Assembly (NCBI GenBank): GCA_014529385.2
Contig: CM043971.1
Coordinates: forward strand, 59,660,709-59,724,708
Source of the DNA: Adiantum capillus-veneris
Taxonomy: Eukaryota > Streptophyta > Polypodiopsida > Polypodiales > Pteridaceae
DNA: 64,000 nucleotides
Reading direction: 5' to 3'
Shown: positions 24,733 through 36,625 of the stretch, in pieces
How the letters are laid out: each line of letters begins with the position of its first letter
How positions within the stretch are numbered: position 1 is the stretch's first letter
The notes under the pieces: generated by a model
What the model was told of the DNA's origin: nothing
Databases searched by the model: none
The model's input: only the letters and a program-made list of their open reading frames with translations
Made by a program: the position numbers and the translations under genes

Positions 24733-24931
24733 TGTAAGGACACGGGTCCTACAGGCAAGGCCACTGACACGGCCAAACAGTGTGTAAGCTAGGGGGAGGC
24801 TATAAGATAACACGGTTGGGTGGAGACTAGCACACACATTACCACCGCCTTTCACTGGTCAGCTAGGGGGAGGCTATAAGATAGCACGATTGGGTGTGGA
24901 GACTAGCACACACATTACCATCGCCCTTTCA
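24733..24931 (+). mobile_element. LTR remnant with internal 73-bp duplication
   Basis: The segment starts TGTAAGGACACGGGTCC and ends CCTTTCA; a primer-site-like TGATATCAGAGC follows at 24,933-24,944. Inside, a unit of about 73 bp starting AGCTAGGGGGAGGCTATAAG is present twice. The same LTR family is found in reverse complement at about 41,667-41,785, next to the chromovirus gene relics, sharing AGGGGGAGGCTATAAGAT and AGCACACACATTACCAT. This is a fossil fragment; no pol is attached. Confidence 0.65.
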
Positions 24932-25044
24932 TTGATATCAGAGCTATTTTTGGAAAAGAGGAAAAGCGGGTTGCACGTGCATCGACGTGCTGCTTCTCTC
25001 CCACGATCTGCAGACATCGATGTCTCCGCTGCTGTGAAGCAAAA

Positions 25045-25166
25045 AGAAGGCAGGCACAAGTTTCTGTGCGCAACTTGTGAACATAGACAACGGACAATCC
25101 CAGCTATGCCTCCACAGTGGACGACCAAGGCAAACTCGACCAGCAACTCTATGGCACCTAGACTCC
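25045..25166 (+). repeat. Leader repeat, left copy
   Basis: About 122 bp from GAAGGCAGGCACAAG to TATGGCACCTAGACTCC, repeated at 25,494-25,617 with a few differences. The two copies bracket the 25S rDNA fragment. It lies downstream of the LTR and primer-site remnant and may be the leader or gag start of that element (inference). Confidence 0.8.
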
Positions 25167-25491
25167 GACGTCTCCGCGCCCCCGGCGGCCCGTGAAAATC
25201 TGGAGGAGCGAATGCCGATCACGCCCGGTCGTACTCATAACCGCATCAGGTCTCCAAGGTGAACAGCCTCTGGTCGATAGAACAATGTAGGTAAGGGAAG
25301 TCGGCAAAACGGATCCGTAACTTCGGGAAAAGGATTGGCTCTGAGGGCTGGGTCTAGGGGTCTGCGGTCCGACACCGGAGGCTGTCGGGGGTCTGCCCGA
25401 GCTGCCCCAGCGGCGAGGGCGGGCCTCCGCGTGCCCACTGGCCGACGGCCGTAGAACGTCGCCCCTCGCGGGGCGGCCCTCCCTAGGCGGT
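25167..25491 (+). pseudogene. 25S rRNA gene fragment
   Basis: The strand matches the sense of plant 25S rRNA: GGCCCGTGAAAATC, CGCCCGGTCGTACTCATAAC, CGCATCAGGTCTCCAAGG, GTGAACAGCCTCTGGTCGAT, ACTTCGGGAAAAGGATTGGC and GCTCTGAGGGCTGGG are all recognisable in order. It covers roughly 325 bp from the 3' half of the large-subunit gene, including a GC-rich variable stretch after 25,360. It is far too short to be functional and no other rDNA is present. It is bracketed by direct repeats, so it was probably captured by template switching or inserted with a filler duplication. Confidence 0.9.
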
Positions 25492-25493
25492 GA

Positions 25494-25617
25494 AAAGAAG
25501 GCAGGCACAAGTTTCTGTGCGCAACTTGTGAATATAGACAACGGACAGCCCCAGCTATGCCTCCACAGTGGACGACCAAGGCAAACTCGACCAACAACTC
25601 TATGGCACCTAGGCTCC
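25494..25617 (+). repeat. Leader repeat, right copy
   Basis: The second copy of the 25,045-25,166 repeat. It continues directly into the tRNA-like segment on its right, whereas the left copy continues into rDNA. Confidence 0.8.
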
Positions 25618-25748
25618 TAAGGCTTCCGTTGGCACTGTTGGTTGCATGCGTAGGTAGGCCCCCTTAACACTTGCATGAAGGAGGGTTGAACCCACCCCAT
25701 GAGGGTAGGAGCCCAACACTTTACCATTAAGCTATTGAGCCTTACTGT
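25618..25748 (-). repeat. tRNA-derived head (SINE-like)
   Basis: On the minus strand the sequence reads AGGCTCAATAGCTTAATGG, containing an A-box-like TAGCTTAATGG (complement of 25,724-25,734). Further on is a B-box-like GGTTCAACCC (complement of about 25,683-25,692). The anticodon region reads CTCCTAC, which would be CCT (Arg) if folded as a tRNA. The stems pair imperfectly, so it is a relic. It could be a SINE head or a lone tRNA pseudogene; the body continues into the leader repeat. Confidence 0.55.
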
Positions 25749-26218
25749 GTATAACAAGGAAAGATAGCATACTTGTGTTGAAAAGAAAGCTAGAAGAAAG
25801 GGAAAAGCTTCAAACTTCAAGGAAGTAGTTTCACCCTTCCTTTTCTCTTCTTGGAGGAAGGAAAGTTTTCCTCCAAAAATTCTTTTTTCCTCAAAGAGGT
25901 AGCTTCAAAGTGAACAAAAGCCTCCACAAAAACAACGAGTTTTTGTGAAGAATCAATAAAGGTGTTCTTACGAGGAACGACACGTGAAGCGCTACAATTT
26001 CCACAAGGCGGGTTCGCATGCAAAGCAAATTGCGGAGCATAAAAAACACAAAGACTTCAAGCTTCACAAAGTACAAGTTGACATTGTTTTTCTCTCTTTA
26101 CATTAGTGTATGTTTACCATGGCCAGTGAGGATATCCAACCTACACACACTTTTGATTTTGAGCATGTAGATCAAAATCAGGGCACCATGGGTGTTGTTG
26201 ACACTAATATGTATGACG
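25749..26218. other. Non-coding
   Basis: No gene is seen. An imperfect inverted arrangement of GAGGAAGGAAAG and TTTTCCTCCAAAA words lies around 25,850-25,890. Confidence 0.4.
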
Positions 26219-26361
26219 TGTTGAGATGTAGAGAGAAAGAGAGAGAGACAAGACAAGAGACACACCATATACGCTCCCAAAGACTGATTCATATTGAGGA
26301 CAAGATACAAATATATAGGTGAGACTAAGTTGAGTAGAGTGAGCCATATATAGCTCCAACA
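26219..26361 (-). repeat. 3' LTR of the 26-31 kb copia element
   Basis: On the minus strand it starts TGTTGGAGCTATATATGG and ends TCTACATCTCAACA, giving 143 bp with TG...CA ends. Immediately upstream on that strand is a polypurine-like GAGTGGGGG. It is short for a copia LTR, and no second copy is visible to confirm it. Confidence 0.6.
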
Positions 26362-29300
26362 CCCCCACTCAAACAAAGGTCTCTAGCTTTGGATGAAAAA
26401 ACCCTTGGGGAGTTCAAGGGAAAAACCCAAGCCCCTATACAATGTGAAAATATGAACCAGCAAGATGTACAAATATTAAGTGACTCAAAGATCACAGTGT
26501 GCAAATGTGGAGTGTGCATAGTGCATGGTACCTAAAAGATTACAATGTCATATGTACAAAGCTATTACAATAGCAAAGAAGCTAATCTAGAAAGAGTGAG
26601 GCCGAAGAAACTCCAAGCTCCGAGTGCAAGACGATGAAACGTGACTTGTTGAGGCCTTTGGTCAAAATGTCTGCAATCATCTGGTCACTTGGACAGTGTT
26701 CAACCATAATGGTTCCTTTGCGTACTTCATACTTGACATAATGATAATGGACAACAATGTGCTTTGACTTATTATGTTGAATATAGTCTTTTGCAAGACT
26801 AATAGCACTTTGGTTGTCACACCACAAGGGTGTGCTAGAAAGAGGAGAGTGACCAATATCAACCAGCATTTGTCGAAGCCAAATCAACTCACGAGCTGCA
26901 AGTGATGCCGCAACATATTCTGACTCAGTCGTAGAAATTGCAACACAACGTTGTTTCTTGCTGGTCCAAGAAACAAGACAACCATTTATAAAGAAGCAAT
27001 TTCCACTAGTAGATCGCATAGATAAATGTGAGCTTGCCCAGTCTGCATCTGTGTAACCCAAAAGAGAAAGAGATTGCATAGAATCCGATGTGAGTTGTCG
27101 TCGATAGACTAAACCAAAATCTGTAGTGCCTTTCAAGTATTTCAATATACGCTTTGCAACAGACCAATGCTTAAGAGAAGGACATGCAAGATGTTGTCCA
27201 AGATAATTAGCAGCAAACATAATATCAAGAGAAAGAGATTTCATAGAATCCGATGTGAGTTGTCGTCGATAGACTAAACCAAAATCTGTAGTGCCTTTCA
27301 AGTATTTCAATATACGCTTTGCAACAGACCAATGCTTAAGAGAAGGACATGCAAGATGTTGTCCAAGATAATTAGCAGCAAACAAAATATCAGGATGAGT
27401 GTTCATGCCAACAAACTGAAGACATCCAATCAAGTTAGCATAAGGTTGATTTGTGACAAGTTGACCACCATTGTCAGAAGTGTTCTTCGTAGAGCTCGCA
27501 CGACAAGGTGTATTGGCTGAATGTGCAGATTCCATACCAAATTTTTGAATAGTATCTACAATAAACTTTGACTGTCGAAGGAATAAAATACCTTTTGTAC
27601 GGTTCCGTTGGACTTGAATGCCAAGACATGAGTGAATCGTCCAAGATCCACCATATCAAATGCAGAAGACAATAACTTTTTCACTTGCTGAAGAAATCCT
27701 AAATCATTGGAAACAAGGATGGTATCATCCACATAAAGAGCAAGAATCACAAAATTGCTACCTTGGCGTTTTATGTATAAGTTGGGGTCTAAAGAGCAAG
27801 AGATGAATCCTTTAGAGGTGAGAAAAAGATCAAATTTTGTATAGCAGGCTCGCGAAGCTTGTTTGAGACCATATACTGCCTTATGGAGTTGAGCAACAAG
27901 GTCTTCTTTACCTGGAATAACAAACCCTTCTGGTTGTTTCATATAAATTTCCTCTTCCAAGTCACCATTAAGAAAAGCAGTTCGCACATCCATTTGATGA
28001 GCTTCTAAATCAAATTGAATAGCAAATGCCAATAAAACTCGAACACTTGTAATGCGAACAACTGGTGAAAAAGTCTCTTGATAATCAATACCGGCTACTT
28101 GGGAGTAACCTTTTGCAACTAAACGCTCCTTGAATTTGTCAAAAGATCCATCTGCTTTTACTTTTGTCTTATACACCCACTTACATTTAATAGATGTACG
28201 ACCAGGAGGTAATTCAATTAGTATCCATGTACCTTTAGAGATAAGAGAATCGTACTCTGCTTCCATAGCCTCTTGCCATTGATCCTTTTGTGGTGACGAG
28301 ATAGCTTCATCATAAGCGAATATGGAATAGTGTGTTCATGATGAATTCCACTGTCAGCACAGTAACTCACAAACTCTCGAGAAACATATTCGCCTCCATT
28401 GTCACTACGAAGCTTCTTAAGGCGACTACCAGTTTGAAGTTCCGTAGCCTTGTGGAATTGTTTGAAAACAGATAAGGCTTCGGATTTTTGTCAAAGTTAG
28501 AAATATAGTCGTATACCTTGAGAAATCATCAATGAAAGTAATGAAGTAGCGATATTGTCATCTGGAAGAAGGTAGAGGTCCACATATATCAGTATGAACA
28601 AGATCCAAGATGTCATGAGAGTGAGTTGTATTTGAAAGAGGAAAGGTTTTACGATTGTGTTTCCCAAGAGCACAAAATTCACAAATTCCCATATGGGGAT
28701 GGGTTTTAAGATCCATGCCATGAACCAGATCACGACGTTGAAGATCAAGGAGTTTTGAGGAATCAGCATGAACAAAACGGTGATGCCATACTTTGCAATC
28801 ATGATCACCTGGAGCAGTGAAAACATTTGCTACAACATCATTGAGAGAGAGTTCAAACAAATTACCATTTCAAGGAGCAGTTGCTATAGTCTGTCCATCT
28901 TTCTTAATTCGGCATTTGGTATGATCAAATCCAACAAACAGACCAAGATCAACAAGTCTAGCAACAACTAAAAGAAGATTACATTGAAGATCTGGTACAT
29001 CTAATACTCCTCACAAAATTCGAGTGGAAGAAGATAAGGTACCAAGATATAAGTCTCCAATACCCTTTACTTGACAAGTAGTATCATCAGCAAGATAAAC
29101 AACACGTTGAACTGGTAGTGGATGATAGTTATGGAGCCACTTAGACTGATATGTCATATTTCCTGTAGCACCAGAATCAACAATAAAAAGTGATCCATCA
29201 CGTACATGAAGTATTCTGTCTGGAGCAACTGAACATAGGACGCAGCTTGTTTTTGGTACAATGTTGTTTCGATGTTCAGTAGCATATGCTCTATTACAAT

Positions 29301-30805
29301 CTGTGTCGAATCGATGCTTATAGCACATATGAGTGGGATGATCAGATCGTCCACAATATTCACAAGAAGAAGAAGAAGAAGAAGAGTCTCTAGATAAAAG
29401 TGGTTGTTTCTTAATAATATTGTGTTCTTCGTCATATTGACGTGTCCAACAATCATCTTCAGTATGGCCATTTCTGTTGCAGTAAGAACATTGCTTATTA
29501 GGAAATTTGAGACGAGAGAAAATATTACTGCGATGGCCACCTCTGCGGTTTCCTCGTTCAAATGGACGCCTTCGAGCGTAAAAAGCACGTTCCATCTGTT
29601 GTGACTTAGTTGTGACATCATAGCTGTATCGTGACCAGCATTACGACGTTCTTGACGTTGAGAGTATTCAATTAAAGACATGCAGACTTGGTCGAAATCA
29701 AGACCATCTTTATTAGAGAGAATAGTAACAATGTTACCATCTTTATCAAGGAGAAGTGTAATCAGTTGCTTTTGTGGAACAGGATCACCGGCAGCAGGAG
29801 CAAGTTGATTAATAATAGATTTGAAAGATTCAATATGTCCCGTCATGGCAGTACCAACTTCATATTGTAACTTGTTAAGCAACCCTCTCAAATAAAGTAT
29901 TTCTGTAACAGATTTCTTCTGAAAGTTTGCAATAAGGTACTTCCATATGTCGTGGGAAGTAGGTAGTTCATACATATCAAGCAAAAGGGAATCAGTAAGA
30001 GCAGAAAGAATATACCAGTGAGCTGCTTTATCACGTCATTGCCAATCTGTATAGGCAACATTCCAATCTTCAAATATAGGTCCTTCAGTGATAAGCACGT
30101 TATCATTATCCGTATCAACAGGCTGAGGTGGACAAACACGATTTCCAAGAACAACATCAGAGAGTTCATCACCTTCAAGAATTAACAACATCTTTGCTTT
30201 CCAGCCTGGAAATCCTTGGCCTTGGAAAGGAGTAATAGAACGCTGGCCAGAAGGAAAGCCGTTGATGAGAATAGTCATAGCCATATCTTGTTGCGAGAAG
30301 ACGTATAAGATAAGATCGCAGAATCTGCACACCATATATGGTGAAGACGACCACAATTGAGAATGAGAGAAATATAAGGACTGTGTTTTGTCAACGATAA
30401 ACGCAAGAAGGATGCTCAAGGAACGTCCAAAGATGTGAGAGACGTCACCCAAAAAGGCAAGGTAAAGGAGACGTTAATAATAAAAGAGTCCTCAAAATAG
30501 AGTGTCGTGAGACGCAAGATTGACGGCCACAATACGAATAGCAAAAAGCTAAATTTTCTCGAAAAAGTTAACGCCAAAATTAGAAAAACGATCGCGGACG
30601 CTTCACGAAGAAGTAGGACGAAGAAAGCTGCGTCAAGCTCAATTGCAGTAAAAACAACATAACTTTCTGCTGCGAACTCCGATTGACGCAAACCTAGAAC
30701 TCAAATCGAAGAGCTCAAGGAGACGAACAAGTTTTGGATGAAAAGTGCCATTGCTCTATGCTCCATTGCGCTTTTCCCGTTTCTCCAAATTTTGAGCAGA
30801 ACACC
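26219..30805 (-). mobile_element. Ty1/copia LTR retrotransposon, broken
   Basis: A fossil copia element on the minus strand. Parts in order from its 5' side: gag at about 30.4-29.2 kb with two CCHC knuckles (CSYCNRNGHTEDDC and CEYCGRSDHPTHMC), protease near 29.1 kb (IVDSGATGNM), integrase zinc and core relics around 28.9-28.4 kb, reverse transcriptase at about 28.3-27.6 kb (HQMDVRTAFLNG, LYVDDTIL), and RNase H at 27.5-26.6 kb (GYTDADWA, CDNQSAI). A short 3' LTR lies at 26,219-26,361. No matching 5' LTR was found; the right limit is set where minisatellite resumes. It has about half a dozen breaks plus a small internal duplication. The RT sequence suggests the Tork/Tnt1 side of copia, with low certainty. 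Confidence 0.85.
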
Positions 30806-30814
30806 CCCAAAAAT

Positions 30815-32750
30815 TGATCTAGGTTGGTTAAGTGGTGGACCTTGAAACTAAAACCCCAGTGCTATAGCATATCATTTGTTGGAAAAATAGTGAGAGAAAA
30901 TACCTTCCATGCTATAACATAACATAGGCTTGGGACCCTCTATCAATTTCTCATGCCTGACTTGAACAAGTTGTTGACCTTGCTTCTTTGCATGTTCCAA
31001 TCGAGTGTAGATTGAAAAAGTCTTCAATATTTCTTCTATCTATGCTCCAATGAACTCCATCTTGAACAAGTGGTGGAACTTGATAGTAAAGATCATGTGC
31101 TAAAACATAGCATATCTTAATAGAGAATCAATGGAACTTGTAATGGTTTCTATTTCTTAGTTTTGACATTTGGTGAATCCTGTTTGTCTCCATTTTCAAT
31201 AGAGAACATCTTAGACAAGTGATGGGCCTTGTTTCTCTCCATGAAGAGACAATTGGACATATGGTGGGCCTTAAAACTAGAATCTCTATTCTACAATGAA
31301 ATATAAGTTATACAAGTGGTATACCTTGAGATCAACTACCCATTATCCTAGACATGATAGGTTGGGCATGTGCATAGCTAAATCATTTACCCTAGCCAAG
31401 GAAAACTAGTAAAAGGTCCACCAACCAATCTCACATCCATTGAAGTCCTAGTGAAGTATGAATAGAAGAAAGGCATACTTAATCCAATTGAATTAAGAAT
31501 AAAAAGGTCCACCAACCAATCTCACATCCATTGAAGTCCTAGTGAAGTATGAATAGAAGAAAGGCATACTTAATCCAATTGAATCAAGAATAAAAACAAG
31601 GTATATTACTAAATAATCCAAGGTATGGAAATGAATTTTAAATTCCACCACTTCAACCGATACTATATTGTCGCATGGGGCTTACAAGATTTGTCACCTT
31701 TTTTACTTGAAATCCTTAAAGTTTCAAGAATCAAGAGAGGCAATGCCCATAAACCATTGGCTATGCATTGTAAATTTTGTTAATATCCACCACTTTCCCA
31801 ATCTTAGATCTATGAATACATTAAGAGAATCAAGGTCCATCACTTATCCAAGGTTAGCTCCATTGAAACATAGTGATAAACAAGGTAACTCAGTTGTCTA
31901 AGTTAGGAAGGGAGAATTAACACAAAATCCATCACTTGTATGACCTATGATATATTCTAGGTGGTAGACATAAGGCTCATTACCAAGAGAAGATTCATTG
32001 AAACACAAGTAGACATATACCATGGATGAAACCTTACTATCATAGGTTCAGTCTATCATCTCTATTATCATGCTAGGTTTGGTCTTAAGCTCCACCACAT
32101 GTCCAACCTATATTTTGTTGTAGTATGGAAATTTTGTTTTTAAGCTCACCACCTATCCAAACGCTAATCCATTGATGCTTGAAGAGAAGCAATTTTCACC
32201 ACTTGTCCAAGCTATGCTTCCTTAAAACACACAAAGAGTAAAGTCCACAACTTATCCAAGCTTGAAGAGCAGCAAGGTCCATCATTTTTCCAAGCTATTC
32301 TTCCTTAAAACACGTAGAGAGTAAAAATCCACCACTTTTTAAATACTTTTATTGTGAATGACTACAAGGTCCAACACTTTTCCAAACTATCATCTCTAAT
32401 AGAGTGGCTAGGCTAATAATGTCCAAGGTCCCCCACTTATTGAATCTTCTCTCCATTGTTCATAGAGAGGAGAAAGGTCCACCATCTATCCAAGCAAAGA
32501 TTCATTGAAACATAGAGAGAAGAAAAAATCCACCAACTAACCCAACTAGTTTAAAAAATGCCTCTACAAGGTCCATTTCTTTTCTAGTAATCTACTCTAT
32601 CTTGCATCATGAAGAATTTGGTTATAGATTCTCGCACTTGTCTCAAGCTAGGATCTAATGGGCAATGGAGAGAAGCAAGTGGTTTACTCATTTACTCACA
32701 TTGCCCTAGCATGGATTATTTGGGAGTCTTAAGACTTAGAAATCCCCATT
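30815..32750. repeat. Minisatellite with an orientation switch
   Basis: From 30,815 to about 31,350 the units read forward (AAGTGGTGGACCTTG). From about 31,410 to 32,640 they read in reverse (AAGGTCCACCACTTGTCC). The unit family is that of 4-24 kb. No gene is supported in the interval. Confidence 0.8.
31411..31592. repeat. Recent 91-bp tandem duplication
   Basis: Two adjacent copies starting AAAAGGTCCACCAACC, at 31,411 and 31,502. I see a single difference, so this duplication is recent compared with the decayed minisatellite around it. Confidence 0.9.
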
Positions 32751-32756
32751 CTATAA

Positions 32757-33044
32757 GGGTGAAAGTATGTTAACCTGTCGTGCTTTTTGTGCTAGTTAGC
32801 AGTTTCAAGTTAGCACATCTTCGAAAAGTTGGGCGTCCGATAAATTTTTTACAAATAATATCAAAATTTGTCGGAGGTTGTACATTTGGATTCCTTGTTT
32901 CAAGTGCTTTCTATTGATATATCATATGTCATAGATCTTGGAGATGTAGCTCAAGTTATTGTACTAGTTAGCATATGTCAAAATTGTTCTAGTTAGCACT
33001 GTCCGGGACATGAAAAAGCATGGCACGTTAACATGCTTTCACCC
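32757..33044. mobile_element. GGGTGAAAG-ended MITE, 288 bp
   Basis: The ends are inverted repeats: GGGTGAAAGTATGTTAAC at the left and the complement of GGGTGAAAGCATGTTAAC at the right, continuing imperfectly into TGCTTTTT. A direct ATAA (32,753-32,756 and 33,045-33,048) flanks it. The left copy of the segmental duplication has the site without the insertion (CCCCATTATAAAACTG near 23,450). It is non-coding. The superfamily is uncertain from a 4-bp duplication. Confidence 0.8.
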
Positions 33045-33439
33045 ATAATTGAGAACATGTCCATGGACCTTATATTAACATCCATGCTTAGGGTTAACAA
33101 GTAGTTCTATATATGCTAAGATTGAGTAGACATTAGTCAAAACCTTGTGTTACAGTAATCAAGATTAAAACTTTATTTGACTACTCTTACAAGTGGTTAT
33201 AGGTTTTTGTTTCCTTATTCAAAAGGATATTATATTGGAAAAGTGATAGACTTGAGACCTAAGCATCCACTCTACTATAGAGAATTGGTTGAGAACTTAT
33301 GCACTTCAAGCATATCTTTGACAAGTAGTACTTACTAGTTGACTTAGACCTAATTAAACTTTAAGTTTAAGTTTCAATTTGACTTTCTTTATAGCAATGA
33401 TTACATTGTAGATGGATTTTTCCATGTAATACTAGTATA

Positions 33440-33690
33440 TGATATACAATGTAGGACTCATGTCTATTGTTACATCGACATTAAATGTTCTTGTTTTTCA
33501 ATTTCAGAGTCATTACAAGAAAACAGACTAGCTAAATGCACGCATGATTTGAAGGAATCTATTGAACTACCTAAACAACCTCATCCAAGACCTTGTCCAA
33601 GGCTTCAACTACCTCCTTATCACCTACCAATGGCTCCATCAAGGACATAAAAAGTGTACTTATCTTGGATCTAGATGGCTACTCCGATCT
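33440..33690 (+). pseudogene. FCP1/NIF-type HAD pseudogene, 5' fragment
   Basis: Homologous to the start of HAD copy 2: the stretch encoding a KESIELPKQPH-like phrase, then the proline-rich segment, then the VLILDLDG-like motif I, where it stops. It was carried here by the segmental duplication and truncated at the junction with the gypsy element. Confidence 0.7.
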
Positions 33691-36625
33691 TAATAAGACA
33701 ACCATATCAGGGAAAAATATCCTTATATAAGCACCGAGCAACAAAAACCGTTGTATTATCTCTCAAAGGCCATGCTTCCACCCACTTAGTTGCATAATCC
33801 ATGGCTGTCAAAATATACCATTTGCGAATGCTAGCTACTACTGGTTTAAAAGGTCCAATAAAATCCAATCCCCATTTTTGAAATGGGTCCAAAGGTAACA
33901 CTGGCTGTAAAGGCATTCTGGACATCTTAGTAAGTTTTCCCAACCGTTGACAAACATCACAATGTTGCACAAAATCCCTTCATCTTGAAATAACGTCGGC
34001 CACCATAATCCATATTGTAGAACTTTTTGCATCGTGATCAAAGCTGCAAAAGTGTCCCCCAGCAATGCTTGTATGAACCTCTTCCAGAATGGATCCTTGC
34101 TCTTGTGGTAGGACACATCTTAGCAGAACATCCGCCGCTGTGTGATAATATAACTTCCCCATCACTCTCAATATTCTGGCTATGAATAGCCATCCAGCAA
34201 TGTTGATGTCTGGACAATAATGAAGGCATTTCTCCGCTATCCAAAAATTGAAACATCTCCTCATACCAGGTCCAGGGAATGCTGGGAATCATGTGGGATG
34301 ATTGCACCACTAGAACCTCATTTGAAACTACTTATGTTAAAAATAGAGACGTATCTAGAAATTCATCTGCAACCCTCGCCGGTGGCTCGCCAGAATCAAG
34401 CCTAGACAGGCAATCTGCAACCGCATGTTGAACTGCTAGATGATGTATGACCTCAAAATTAAATTCCTGCCAACAAGAGCACCCATCTAGATAATCTTCC
34501 TGTCAAACTTTGTTGGTGCACCAAATATAAGAGAGCCAAATGATTCACATGAAAGAAAAACCGCCGTCTCAACAGATAATGATGAAATTTCTTTTACCGA
34601 ATAAATCATCCTTAAGCATTCTCTTCCTGTCAATAAATATTTTTTCTCTATGGATGATAGTTGCCTGCTGGCATAAAAGACAAGTCAAACCACCCATGAG
34701 TTTGTTCCTACATCAGTACACTACCAATAGCCCTATCAAAAGCATCCACAAAAACATGAAAATTGCGACCCCAGTTCGGAGGAATCATGATCGGAGCTTT
34801 GGACAGCTGAATTATTAATCTTCAATAGGCCAGATCATATTTTGGGGTCCATTCAAAAACTTTGGCATGCGCTAGCTAGTTAAGAGGAATGGCCAAATGT
34901 GCCACAAAGTGCAAATGCCTCCCATGCCACCAACCTTGACCCAAAAATATTGCATACTGCTTTGGATTTTCTGGCGAAGGTGCCTCCATAATTGTTGCTA
35001 TTTTATCAGGGTCCACTGAAATTCTGTCCTCAAAAATCACATGGCCCAATAATTTACCACTTCGCATCGCGAATGCACATTTGAGAGGGTGTAAGCTGAA
35101 TTTTATCTCCAACATTTCATAAAACATAACTGCAATTGCTTCAAATGCTCTAATTGCACTCCAAAGACACTAAGGTCATCCAGAAAGATTCACATAAAAT
35201 GTGTCAAGTAAGGACCAAAAATTTAAAACATATCCCTTTGAAAAGTTGAGGACGTATTCTGTAATCCAAACCACATTACTGTGCATGCAAACACACCCCA
35301 CATCATAAAGAAAGATGTTTTAGCCTGATCCTATTCAGCCATCTGAATTTGATTATAGCCACTAAATCCATCCAGAAAAGAACCCATTTCATGACCTACC
35401 ACATCAGCCAAAATAGAATCCAAAAATGAAAAGGGAAAAGGGTTTGGAATAGTACCTGCATTCAGCTTCCTATAATCCACACAAATTTGAATTTTCTTGT
35501 TCTTCTTTGGTACCACCACAATAGGAGAAATCCATTATGGATTATCAATAGGGGTAATAAAACCCACTTGCAATAAGCAATCAATTTCCACCTTGACTTG
35601 CTTGGCCACATTTTGATTCATCCTATATGAATGCTGCTTCACTGGCACTGCATCTGGTTTTAAATGAATCTTATGTTGATAAAAATTTAGATCCAATACT
35701 TTCATATCCGTATACTCCGATGAAAAAAAATCCTAGAATTCTATCAACAGATTAATCAAGTCCTCGCAAAATCAGACTTTAAGTCGTCCGACTGACATAG
35801 ATTGGCTCAGTCCCTTTCTGAGCTCCTAGAAAGACTGTATCCAGTTCATCCTCCTTCACCCTTGTTACTTTACTCATTTGTGCTTCAAATTTGCGTTCTT
35901 TTGTAATAACCTCCTCCATTGAGTCTCGCATAGGCAACGCTTCTTCTTTTCCCTTTGGTGCTACCATTTCTTGATCCCATAATGATTTCCCCTCCGAAAT
36001 CATAGAAACATCTGCAAGATAAAGAGAAAATAAATCTAGATTAGCCTTCAAGAATTGCTCCCCTTTTCAAATTTCATGATCCTTCCACCATATTCATTGT
36101 TTTCACTATCACAAGCCATGCTACTTGAACTAGTTGTCTGCAGGTTCGCAACATCACCCGAACTTTCCTGCGACCCTTTTTTACTATCAGCATGTTTGCC
36201 TCCCAATTATGCTTTACCTTGGCTTGGCGTAGCCATGGTCTCCCCAATATAATGTGATAATCGTGACTCTAATCTTAAATATTTAGCACCACTAAGGAAA
36301 TAACAAAGGATAAACCAGCCCCATCCAACACAATTCCTCTGAGAAATCCTAGTGGCCGTACTCTTCTTTGATCCACCATGCATACTACAAAGGAGCAAGT
36401 TATCAATTACCAAGACCAAACCGCTCGGAAGCCACTTGAGTAATAATATTAACTCCCGCACCTCCATCTAATAGGACTTTGTCGATATAAGTTCCATGAT
36501 ATTGTACGAAAAGCTTTGGGATGCGTCTATCTGTCATCCTAGTTGCAAACAGCGGGACTAAATCATCCCGCACTTTCTCAACTGCCACGGGATCGACTTC
36601 CATCTCTTTTATTCCTTTAAAGTTT

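Larger units (their letters stand above)
32700..33690 (+). repeat. Segmental duplication, right copy
   Basis: The partner of 23,385-24,160. It carries a 288-bp MITE that the left copy lacks and is cut short at about 33,690 where gypsy sequence begins. Confidence 0.85.

Noticed and set aside
30450-30805. Search for the 5' LTR of the 26-31 kb copia element
   Set aside because: No sequence matching the 143-bp LTR at 26,219 and no primer site could be found, so no 5' LTR is annotated.
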